DNA of 64,000 nucleotides from Anastrepha obliqua (Eukaryota; Arthropoda; Insecta; Diptera; Tephritidae), in the NCBI RefSeq assembly GCF_027943255.1, contig NC_072896.1, positions 44,604,501 through 44,668,500 on the forward strand. The letters are read 5' to 3'. The position numbers were made by a program, and so were the translations under genes. Below are positions 55,575 through 64,000 of the stretch, in pieces (the first letter of the stretch is position 1; the number at the start of each line of letters is the position of its first letter). The notes under the pieces were generated by a model that did no database searches, was not told the origin of the DNA, and saw only the letters and a program-made list of their open reading frames with translations.

Positions 55575-56690
55575 GATTCCATTTGTTGTTGTTGTAACAG
55601 TTTATTAGTCACCGATCGTCATCGTCTAGCTCATCTAACGGTAGGCGCAGCAAACGTGCTTTTTCGACAAGTGGGATCCAATGGGAAAGCGGTGTTAGGT
55701 GAATAGATTTGAGGGGCATGTGAATAGGTGGGTGGTTAAAACCGAATACATATTGAGTATTTTGAGGTCTATTCTGGATAAGAAGGAGTTTAATCTACTA
55801 TAATATCCAGCCCGTAATTGGCCTCCGATAATGGAATGCGGCCGCCGTAGCCGAATGGGCTGGTGCGTGACTATCATTCGGAATTCACAGAGAGAACGTA
55901 GGTTCAAATCTCGGTGAAACATCAAGATTAAAGAAAAACATTTTTCTAATAGCGGTCGCCCCTCTGCAGGCAATGGTAAACCTCCGAGTGTATTTCTGCC
56001 ATGAAAATATCTGCCGTTGCCATGAAAATATCTGTCCTCATAAAAATATCTGCCGTTCGGAGTCGGCTTAAAACTGTAGGTTTCTGAATTTGTCGAATAA
56101 CATCAAGACGCACACCACAAATAGGAGGGGGAGCTCGGCCAAACACCCAAAAAGGGTGTACGCGCCAATTAAATATATAATGGAATACGGGGTTCACGAG
56201 CTTAGAAAGCTGGTGCGAGTATCCCGATGAAAGTCGTTTAAGGCAGTTTATATACTGCAGTTGTGCTTTGCCCTGGATGTTAACAATGTAGTTGAAATGA
56301 TGTCTCCTGACTCGCCTGGGAGGTGACTCAAGCCCAGCCGTGATTCCACGGTAATACCCAAGCAGAAATTACTTGCTCCGCTCCTTAACCGGTAGCATGG
56401 CAGCCTCATTGTGAACGTGTTGCAGAGGAACATCAGGAGACATCCCGTGAATGTCCCGATTGCAGAATTTTGACAGGTCTGGAGCTTTGTCAATTGCAAA
56501 TCAAAAGTGCCAGATGGGTGAGGCATAATTCAGAACCAGCCGACTAATTGTTTTACTTGGCGCCAGCAACATTTTTTTGTCTTTACCCCAAGTGCTACCG
56601 GCTAGCGATTTGAAAATCTTCTTGTGGTTTTGGATCATAGTGGCAATCGCGGTTGTAAGTGCTGAAAAAGAGAGCAAACTATTGAAGATG
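55575..56690 (+). repeat. Unclassified interspersed repeat, copy 2, split by a SINE
   Basis: The first part (55590-55827) matches the repeat at 21190-21480: TCGTCTAGCTCATCTAACGG, TTTTTCGACA, CATATTGAGTAT, GTCTATTCTGGATAAG, GTTTAATCTACTATAATATC. It continues on the far side of the SINE (56187 on). The further part to 56690 is assigned only loosely. No protein is recognisable, so the class (MITE, LTR fragment or LINE 3' region) is open. Confidence 0.5.
55838..56176 (+). mobile_element. tRNA-derived SINE, full length (339 bp)
   Basis: Starts GCGGCCGCCGTAGCCGAATG. Box A-like TAGCCGAATGG is at 55848-55858 and box B-like GGTTCAAATCT at 55901-55911, spaced as in a tRNA promoter with a long variable arm. 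The body contains AATAGCGGTCGCCCCTCTGC, CGTTCGGAGTCGGCTTA, GACGCACACCACAAATAGGA and a GTACGCGCCAATTAAATATA end. A short internal duplication (CCATGAAAATATCTG) is private to this copy. ATAATGGAAT flanks it at 55828-55837 and 56177-56186 as a target duplication. It would be transcribed by RNA polymerase III and moved by a LINE. Confidence 0.85.
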
Positions 56691-56790
56691 GCTCCACGAT
56701 TTTGGGGTTGTTAACGCTTTTAAAATGTACCTATTGCCTCGACATTCGTTTTTCCTTTCCATATACATAAGTAGCAATTATTTATATGTA

Positions 56791-57022
56791 CCAGTTGGCA
56801 CCAAATTAATCACCCTATCGGAAGATTTCTCATTTTTGCAAATGGCGTCGTACATAAGTCATATTTCACACTTACGGACTATACAGCTACAATATACAAA
56901 CAGGCAAGCAATGGAGCCCGTAAAGCCAAAATAAAGATTTCCATCACCTAAAATCATGTTTTTGTATTCAGTGAAAAAGTTATTTAAAAACAAAATTGAA
57001 TGATTAATTTTGTGCCACCTTG
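56791..57022. mobile_element. MITE candidate, 232 bp
   Basis: Inverted ends: the left reads CCAGTTGGCACCAAATTAAT and the reversed right CAAGGTGGCACAAAATTAAT; 20 of 25 positions agree over the longer repeat. TA flanks both sides (56789-56790 and 57023-57024). There is no coding sequence. The TA sites and the repeat type fit a Tc1/mariner-related miniature element. Confidence 0.6.
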
Positions 57023-57619
57023 TATATATAATATTAAGTGAAGCAAAACATTATCAACCTTCTTCTTTATAACGACGATTAAACAAACATAATTTTAATT
57101 AATCTAATGCAAATGGGTCCAAAGAGTTTTCTTGCTAATCTTCAGTTCCTAGGCAATGCAATAAGTTGCCATATGTCAGCCTACCTTAAGGATTTCCAGG
57201 GTTTTATGCACATCTCAATGATTGATCTACCAGAATTGAATGGGTGGAATCGCCGCTATGCTGTTACATACATTCGATACTGTATTGGATCCATATCCAT
57301 CACACATTTTTAGTTTCCCACCTTCGCCGACTTTTCACCTTGACAGTAGTGGTACTGATTTTTTTCTCTTTGCCTCCATATTCCAATGCTCTAAGACACA
57401 ATTGGTTTCACCAAAAAGAAAACAGCCAAAGTTATTTTTTTAACTTAGGAAACCCTTAAAACAGAGTGCCATCCTGAGATATGCCTCATTAAAGATATCT
57501 AGCGGAAAACACTCAGAACTTTTTAATTCAGCCATAGGCTGTTTTTTTTAGAGATCGATAACTGAGATTTGAGAACCGAGATTGGCAAACTGTGCTGGCA
57601 TTTCTGTTCAGTAAGGTTT

Positions 57620-57960
57620 GGCAAGTCATCATGACACATTTAACGCCAGAGCAGCGCTTCCAAATTGCGGAAAATTGCTTGAAAAATTAAGTAAATCTGT
57701 TCGCGAAGTTCATAAAGCGATGTGTTGAAGAAGACTCCGAAATGTTGATTCATCATCGCTCTCAAATTGTTGGCCTGTGTCGTTCGACTTCGTGGATCGT
57801 AAGGATCTTGGCTTCTTATTATTTTTTATATCATACTCTTTTAGGAGTTTACGGATTCAAAAAAAGTTTTCCAAGACTTTGGCTTACGAGCCTATAAAAT
57901 ACAGCTCGTGCAAGAATTCAAGCCAAATGACTTATTTTTGATGATTGAGTTCATTTAGAT
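57620..57960 (+). pseudogene. DD41D transposase N-terminal fragment
   Basis: The frame reads MTHLTPEQRFQIAENCLKN, then SVREVHKAM-like sequence, EEDSEMLIHHRSQIVGLC and later FGLRAYKIQLVQEFKPNDLF. These are the DNA-binding region and linker of a DD41D-type transposase, matching the scrap at 34.5 kb. An insertion or rearrangement splits it near 57800. The catalytic half is not part of this copy unless it was shared with the short element at 58086. Confidence 0.65.
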
Positions 57961-58085
57961 TCTTTCGACAAAATCAGTCAAAAATTGAACTAATCGTATG
58001 GACCATGTAACTCGTACCGCGCGGGGCGTATGCAGCATATCATATTAAAAAACAAATGCCATAAAATTTTCTACCAGATTACATA

Positions 58086-58630
58086 GGGTTTTCCAATAAC
58101 AGGTGTTACAGGAGAATGGATTGCGCTATCGGGAGATGATTAACGATTTTTTATGGCCGGAATTGGATGATATTGATCTGGACAACGTTTATTTTCAACA
58201 AGACGGCGCTACGTGCCACACAAGCAACGAAACCATTGATCTTTTACGGGAAAAGTTTCCGGACTGTGTTATCTCTCGACGAGGTGATCACAATTGGCCA
58301 CCGAGGTCTTGTGGTTTAACACCTTTCATCTTTGGAGCCACGTGAAAGAGAAGGTCTACGCCAACAGCCCAGGGTCGATTCAAGACCTCAAAGATGGAAT
58401 TCGTGAGGCTATCGAGTACCTAGGGCAGCCATTTTGCAATTCAGTTATAAAAAATTTCACGAAAAGGATATTGTCCTGTAAGCGTGGTCGTGGCGATAAT
58501 TTGCCTGATACTATTTTTCACTATTAACGGCATACCTTCCTCTTTATAATGACATAAACATCCGATCATTGATATTAAAAAATAGCATTTTGCTTTGAAT
58601 ATCAAACTAACACCTCTTATTGGAAAACCC
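58086..58630 (+). mobile_element. 545-bp DD41D derivative keeping the catalytic half
   Basis: The ends are GGGTTTTCCAATAACAGGTG and, reversed, GGGTTTTCCAATAAGAGGTG; 22 of 23 bases agree. TA lies on both sides (58084-58085 and 58631-58632). Inside, the plus strand encodes RYREMINDFLWPELDDIDLD, NVYFQQDGATCHTSNETIDL (second catalytic Asp) and NWPPRSCGLTP. A small deletion removes the third Asp (LDFFLWG) and shifts the frame, and then HVKEKVYANSPGSIQDLKDG runs to RGRGDNLPDTIFHY. The N-terminal half is absent. Confidence 0.8.
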
Positions 58631-59044
58631 TATAATAAAAAAAAATCATTTCTACAAAATGTCTATGTCTCTTTTGTATTATCATTTTAAGTTCTCAGCC
58701 TCTTAAATAACACCCTTTGCAGGAAATAGTTGGCATTATCAAAAATTGATTTTCCTTATATGAAATGGGACCCTATTTTACATCATAATTGAGTTCCCTA
58801 AGAAATATTCACTCTAATTAATGCTTCAGCTTTCGAGTAAACATAAAAGTAACGTTTTTATGATTAAGGCAAAGAAAAAATTATGATTGATGGGTAGCTT
58901 TCAACATATGCATGCACACATGTACATATGTACGTACAGTACCTGGCCATTGAATTATGACCGATGATAAAAATTTCATATTTATGGCTTTGAGAGCGAA
59001 TAAAAAGCAAACGGTTTTAAAGCATTTAAAAAAGTTTACATAGT

Positions 59045-60460
59045 TGTTTTTATTAAAAGCTTCCTGACATTTTTGCATTTAAAAAATATTTTTTTAAACG
59101 AATATTTCGTGGCTCCTCCCCTTGCTGTTAAGGCGGCCGCAATTCGTTGAGCCATACTGGCTACGCACTGTGTTATCTTCATCTTAAGATTTTGGTCATT
59201 ATACCACACATCTTCGATGTTTTCCTTAAGCTGTTGTATTGTGGTATTATTCCGCTGGTATACTGCGGCCGCCATAGCCGAATGGGTTGGTGCGTGACTA
59301 CCATTCGGAATTCACAGAGAGAACGAATATCGGTGAAACACCAAAATTAAAAAAAAAAAACATTTTTGTAATAGCGGTCGCCCCTCGGCAGGCAATGGCA
59401 AACCTCCGAGTTTATTTCTGCCATGAAAACGCTCCTCATAAAAATATCTGCCGTTCGGAGTCGGCTTGAAACTGTAGGTCCCTCCATTTGTGGGACAACA
59501 TCAAGACGCACACCACAAATAGGAGGAGGAGCTCGGCTAAACACCCAAAAAGGGTGTACGCGCCAATTATATATATATATACTGCCGATTTGAGGTATGC
59601 CCAACAATTTTCGATGGGGTTAAGGTCGGGTGCATTGCCAGGCCATGGAAAAACCATTATTTCCATTGAATTCAGATAATTCATGCTCATCCTGGATGTG
59701 TGACATGGAGCTCCATCTTTCATAAAGGTGTATTCGTCTCTCGTACACTTCAGGGTTTCTAAATATGACATCAAAACGTTTCCCGGCACCTCCACCTACT
59801 GGACGGAGCGCATTGTTCCCTCAACAAAATGTAGCTGACCTGGTCCCTCTGAGGTTATGCAGCCCCAAACCATAACACTGGGGGTGTTTGACCCTTGGAA
59901 GCACACAATCTTCAGAATATCGTTCTCCGGCTCTTCTGCGAACAAAAGTTGCTGTTTTTATGACCGCTTCCAATCGGCATTCATCGCTGAAGATGATCTG
60001 TAAGAAGAAAGTCGTCGAAGTCTCTGTGAAGTTGTGCCAAAAGTTTCCGCCGATTTCGCATACATGGTGTCAGTTTTGGCTTTTTTGTGGTCGTCTGCAA
60101 AAAAGTCCATTTTCGTATAAGCGTCGTCGTAACATTCTTTCCGAAATATTTACTCCAGATTCCTGAACCTCTCTTAAAATCATCCTACGGTAAGCATTTC
60201 TGTTCCAGAGAACTGTTTGGACGATTTTGCGATCCTGCCTGGCTGAGGTGATGCGTTCTCGGCAACAATTTTGGCGATTGTTTGAAGTTACCGCTAAAAC
60301 GTTGTTGGTATTTTTCCACTTTTTGGCAACATTTACCATAGATGCCTTGGATATTCCAACGTTTCTTGCTATGTCTGCATAGCTCAGGTTCTAAGCTTTC
60401 AAAAGAACTGCAATTTGTTGCTTTTGTCCCGTTGTCAAATCCGACTTTCGGCCCATTTTC
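59045..60460 (-). pseudogene. Tc1-like transposase, frameshifted and SINE-split
   Basis: Starts MGRKSDLTTGQKQQIAVLLK with an early stop, then YADIARNVGISKASMVNVAK (first helix-turn-helix), DRKIVQTVLWNRNAYRRMIL and MLRRRLYENGLFCRRPQ (second). Next come IIFSDECRLEAVI (first Asp), RAGERYSEDC, FMKDGAPCHTSRMSMNYLNS (second Asp) and NAPDLNPIENCWAYLKSAV (Glu, 34 residues later: DD34E). A SINE interrupts the next codons, and the frame resumes as YQRNNTTIQQLKENIEDVW. Several frameshifts and stops make it inactive. Confidence 0.8.
59265..59577 (+). mobile_element. tRNA-derived SINE inside the Tc1-like element
   Basis: Starts GCGGCCGCCATAGCCGAATG and follows the 55838 copy closely to GTGTACGCGCCAATTATATA. 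Box A is intact. Box B has lost about eight bases (AACGAATATCGG instead of AACGTAGGTTCAAATCTCGG). TATACT(GC) at 59259-59266 recurs at 59578-59585 as target duplication. Removing the insert restores the transposase codons across the site. Confidence 0.85.
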
Positions 60461-60789
60461 TAAAAAAAAACTGGTTAAATTGAAAAAAAAAGGATAATCC
60501 ACGTGACAAATTCAAAAGATACGTATATTTTGTACTTACTGTTGTAATATTTTAGATATATGAATGTTTACTATTCAATTCTTTCACTTTTCAGACGATC
60601 TCAATTCGTTTTTTTTATGCTCTTCACACAAGATCGGCACACTTAACTTTTCACTTATAAGCAAAAAAAGTGATCCTTTTCTAATCGTAGCCAATTGTCC
60701 AGAAATCCGTAAAAACATCTTTTACTTGGTATTTGAAGTTTTGAGAAAAAATGCCATCGGTCATAATTCAATGGCCAGGTACTGTATGT

Positions 60790-62190
60790 ATATATGTAGA
60801 AAACGTCAGTATGCGCCACATCCAATATTTGAGCAAGCTTGTATACATTTTGTGTGGCTTCTTACATCATAATAAATAGCTATAAATTAACCAATGCGTG
60901 TGTACATTTGCGTATAAACCTTTCCCCATTTTTCAAGTTAATACTTACACGCACATACATACATACATACATACCTACATACATAAGTACGCACATATCT
61001 GGGTAATGACATCGCACCTCTCTATTGATATGGCGCTATATTTGGCTGCATATTTTATTGTGTTTGGGATTTACTTGGCTGGCCGCTTGATGATTGACTG
61101 ATTATTCGTTTTTTGATCGATATGTCAGCCGATTGAGTTGAACCCTTGAGTACATACTCGGCATACGCGCATACAGACTTATTTGATTGCAGGGCCGTAA
61201 CATGTAATGCGCTTGTACCAACAATATAAAGCGGACAGGCGTTATTAATGATCGATTATGATCGATTGAGAAGACAACAACAAAATATAACAATAATTTT
61301 ATATGCCCATGGGTAATACCAGTAGGCGCCAAAAAAAAAAAGAAAGGCGAATAACCCAGCGAATGTGGGTTTTGAGTGGTGACAGGAATCAAACGGAAAG
61401 ATATCTATTTTCTTCAAGTACTTATGAATACATACATACATGCATACAAGTAGAAGCACCCATGTGCCCTTTGCAGTAAAAAAGCAAGCTACAATGCGTC
61501 ACAAGTACATGAAAGCAAATATTCAATATTCCATGTAAGCACATTCTTCCTTCGTATGTGTGCTTGAAATGTTTTTAAAAGATAAAATCTATTGATTATT
61601 ACTTCATTATTTACTTAGCGAAAGCTAGTAGCTAGTCCTATTTCAATACAGAAAGATAAATATTGAGTGGTGATCGATTTATTACAAATACACGGAAGCA
61701 ATTAATAAGCCGCTTTCATGGACCCCCATTCTCAAGACGAATTTTGAACTGATTAAATATGTTATTAAAGTTTTTCTTTTGCTTAATACTTCGAACAAAT
61801 ATTTCTATCGAAACCATTGGGGATCATAGCAATAACAACTTAACTGGATTGCTGACAAGTATAGCAAACAAGTATTGATTTACTGCCATGGAATATATTA
61901 ACACTTTTAGGCATACATTCCAAAGTTACTTGACTTGAACGCTTGCAGACTCCCGGCGCTATTAGCAATCCATGTGCAAAGCACATCTATTCAAGTACGG
62001 TGCACTAAACAGGGCTAGATTACTGAGCCGGCAGCCCTTGGTCGGGAAAAATGGTAACGTAGAACCGGCTGCGATGGCAATGACTTAATGACAAGCTCCC
62101 GACTCCCGAATGCCGTTATCGCAGGCCAACCACAACCTAAAAGGTGAAGCCCAAAAATTAAGAAGACTGAGCTAAATAAGAAACGACAGG
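60790..62190. other. Non-coding stretch with ACAT repeat
   Basis: No coding homology. (ACAT)n at about 60952-60986. The sequence near 61990-62090 (GAGCCGGCAGCCCTTGG, GTAACGTAGAACCGGCTGCG) looks like part of an interspersed repeat, but no second copy is evident in this window. Confidence 0.45.
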
Positions 62191-62209
62191 AGCTTTGTTT
62201 TGATAACTT

Positions 62210-63152
62210 CGAGTTTAGTTATTTAAAATAGTCTCTCTAGCCTCGATACGCTATTTCGCGCGATCTAAAAGCTTTTCGAAAGAATGTTTCAGGTCATTTA
62301 TTGCACGGAATTTCCTTCAGGATGTCGGTACAGACTTTTTGGATGGCCTCTACGGACGCAAAACGTTTTCCTTTCATGGCCAAATGCAATTTCCCGAATG
62401 ATAGAATGGTAGAAGTCACAAGAGTGGATCGATGAGAGGGTGCATTATCATGCAATAAGCGCTGTATTCAGGGCGAATTCGACGAATGCGATGCAACAAA
62501 CGCTTCAAAACGCCAAGATAGAAAATTGCATTGACAATTTCCTTGGAGTCGTAAAAACAAATGAACATCGATTTGATTTTTGGCTTCTCCACACGCGATT
62601 TTTTGGGTGGTAGCTCGTCTAGGGTCTTCAATTCGGCACTTTGATTTAGTTTCAAGTTCATGTTGGAAACATCACATTTCATCATCAGTTACTATGTTTT
62701 AAAGGAAGTTCTCGTCTTTTCTCGACTCTTTAATGAGGTCTTTTGAATGTTGAATTCTGAGCATTTTTTCGTCCTCAGTTAACTTGTGCGGAATGAAACT
62801 GGCACAGACCTTTCGTAATCCCAAATGATCAGTTGAAATGCGATAAATCGATGTTTTGGAGATATTCAACTCCAATTCTATGAATTTCAACGATGATTCC
62901 GGTTCATTTTTGATAAATTTACGAACAATTTCGATGGAGGTTTCGGTGATTACAGATTTTGGGCGGACCGTATGTTCACTGTCATTTATGTAGGTACTCA
63001 CAACCATCTCTGAAACGTGTAAGCCATTCATGAACTCTGGCACGAGATAGACAATCATCGCCATACACTTTTTTCATTAATAAAAATGTTTCGCTAAACG
63101 TTTTACCGATTTTAAAGCAAAATTTGATATTAGCTCTTTGTTCGAAACTCAT
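62210..63152 (-). pseudogene. Mariner transposase with internal deletions
   Basis: Minus strand. It starts MSFEQRANIKFCFKIGKTFS at 63152 and continues MKKVYGDDCLSRARVHEWLT (first helix-turn-helix). It then has PKSVITETSIEIVRKFIKNE, ELNISKTSIYRISTDHLGLR (second), and FIPHKLTEDEKMLRIQHSKD. The GDETW block is lost near 62690. Then PPKKSRVEKPKIKSMFICFY, NAIFYLGVLKRLLHRIRRIR and a short MHPLIDPLL where HDNAPSHRS should stand. After another gap come LHLAMKGKRFASVEAIQK and a degraded tail. The second and third catalytic sites are damaged or missing. Terminal repeats not found. Confidence 0.75.
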
Positions 63153-63154
63153 TT

Positions 63155-63775
63155 TTGTACCGATGACACAAACATACTGACACGTTAGACGCAATACCTT
63201 CGCTTCCACAAAACCGAATGTCACCAAGCTTTCACTGGAAGGCAGCTAGGGATGTAACTTCCAACGCACTAACTCCTTAAAAAGATGGCGCCATCAAAAT
63301 CATTGACATGACCCCGGTCATATTTAGTTTGGACTTCACCTTGTATTGCAGACGAAGGGCTTCAGCTACCTCCGAGATCCCCAGCAAACGATTTCGGAGG
63401 CTGGATGGTGGCCACACTGAACCCTTGGAAGAACATTTTTGGGTCTTTCGAAGTTTTAGCATAGATCAGCGATGATCATGCGCTAAACAAACAGTTTTGA
63501 AATATTAGGTTTTTTCTACAATTCGTTAATCTCATTTGGACTTTTACCACACTTTTTTAATTCAATCACTGCAATGCGATTATCCTAAGCTCCCCACTTC
63601 ATTGTTAACAAACGAAATTTGTCTTGAAGCTGAGTATAATTTATGAGTAGGCAATGCATCCGAACATAAGCAAAAATACCGGAATTTTTTTTGCGAATTT
63701 GTTCTCACCGAATGCATTGTAAAATTTGTCATAACACTTATGGCAAGATTAAGCAGAGATCCAAGATTCGTGACC
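63155..63775. other. Unassigned stretch
   Basis: No clear homology on either strand; decayed mariner sequence may extend into it from both sides. Confidence 0.35.
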
Positions 63776-63779
63776 TATT

Positions 63780-64000
63780 ACGAAGTCATAGACGTGCTTT
63801 GAACCACTGCGCCTGAATTTCTTCAACATTTCTTTAAACCAATCGACACGGGTCTTTCTTTTGGGCAATTGTCAAAGTTTGCGATATCCAATGAGCACAA
63901 ATCTTCTTGACGACCGATCGTTCATGCAATATTGATTGTATACTGGCCCCACTATCGTACAAGGATGCCTCTAACTCGCGGTACTCGTATGTAACTCACA
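63780..64000 (-). pseudogene. Mariner fragment cut by the window edge
   Basis: The minus strand from about 63960 reads SIQSILHERSVVKKICAHWI, SQTLTIAQKKDPC and, in a second frame, MLKKFRRSGSKHVYDFVIGH and ESWIS. This matches the linker (ILHEHLGxRKxCxRWxPHxLT) and first catalytic region (GDESWI) of a mariner; GDE reads GHE. The 5' part lies beyond the window. Confidence 0.55.

Larger units (their letters stand above)
58937..60784 (-). mobile_element. Tc1-like (DD34E) element carrying a SINE
   Basis: The ends are perfect 30-bp inverted repeats beginning CAGTACCTGGCCATTGAATT, flanked by TA at 58935-58936 and 60785-60786. Total 1,848 bp, about 1.53 kb without the SINE. The element holds one decayed transposase on the minus strand, so the 5' end is at the right. 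Confidence 0.85.

Noticed and set aside
55838..55920. A tRNA gene
   Set aside because: Boxes A and B are present but the sequence does not close an acceptor stem and continues into a repeated body; it is the head of a SINE.
60952..60986. CRISPR-like regular repeats
   Set aside because: A simple (ACAT)n microsatellite without spacers, and the sequence is eukaryotic.

Overview
This window looks like nuclear DNA of an insect, most likely a higher fly and plausibly a tephritid fruit fly. It is AT-rich, full of short ACAT, TG, CAA and CAG runs, and packed with decayed transposable elements of kinds common in Diptera. It also holds many DD41D (rosa-type) mariner relatives, a lineage first described from Ceratitis. 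The species is inferred, not proven. I found no convincing host gene, exon set, rRNA, true tRNA gene or CRISPR array. Nearly all recognisable coding sequence is transposon or retrotransposon debris.

Layout. 0-6.6 kb: a complete-ended DD41D element (615-1836), a nearly intact mariner (3517-4825) abutting a Helitron helicase scrap, a DD41D tail, a jockey-type LINE and a 187-bp tandem duplication. 7.8-13.9 kb: an R1/LOA-like LINE on the minus strand carrying a local inverted repeat, RTE-like pieces, a DD41D deletion derivative and a Tc1 fragment. 15-24.6 kb: DD41D scraps, LINE tails, three mariner remnants, a truncated SINE, an internally deleted pogo element that keeps only its DNA-binding ORF, and a LINE lacking its reverse transcriptase. 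26-36 kb: two minus-strand LINEs, a RAG1/Transib-like transposase remnant, and a nearly intact mauritiana-type mariner inserted in it. 37-43 kb: a PIF/Harbinger remnant interrupted by a mariner, a SINE with a 12-bp target duplication, and a short mariner with clean ends. 46-53.7 kb: a LINE, a 908-bp Mos1-like mariner, another mariner with a catalytic D-to-E change, and an RTE-type endonuclease. 55.5-64 kb: an unclassified repeat carrying a SINE, a 232-bp MITE candidate, a 545-bp DD41D derivative, a Tc1-like element with a SINE inside, and mariner fragments running to the window edge.

The features worth following are these. A tRNA-derived SINE family has at least five copies here, four with target-site duplications. 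Nested insertions give relative ages. Three deletion products keep only part of a transposase: a DNA-binding domain (pogo), or mainly the catalytic half (the 545-bp DD41D and 908-bp mariner elements). There is also the RAG1-like remnant. The genes do not form a pathway; the region reads as a transposon graveyard with a few relatively young layers. All boundaries come from reading terminal repeats and conserved motifs by eye. Fragment ends without terminal repeats are approximate.
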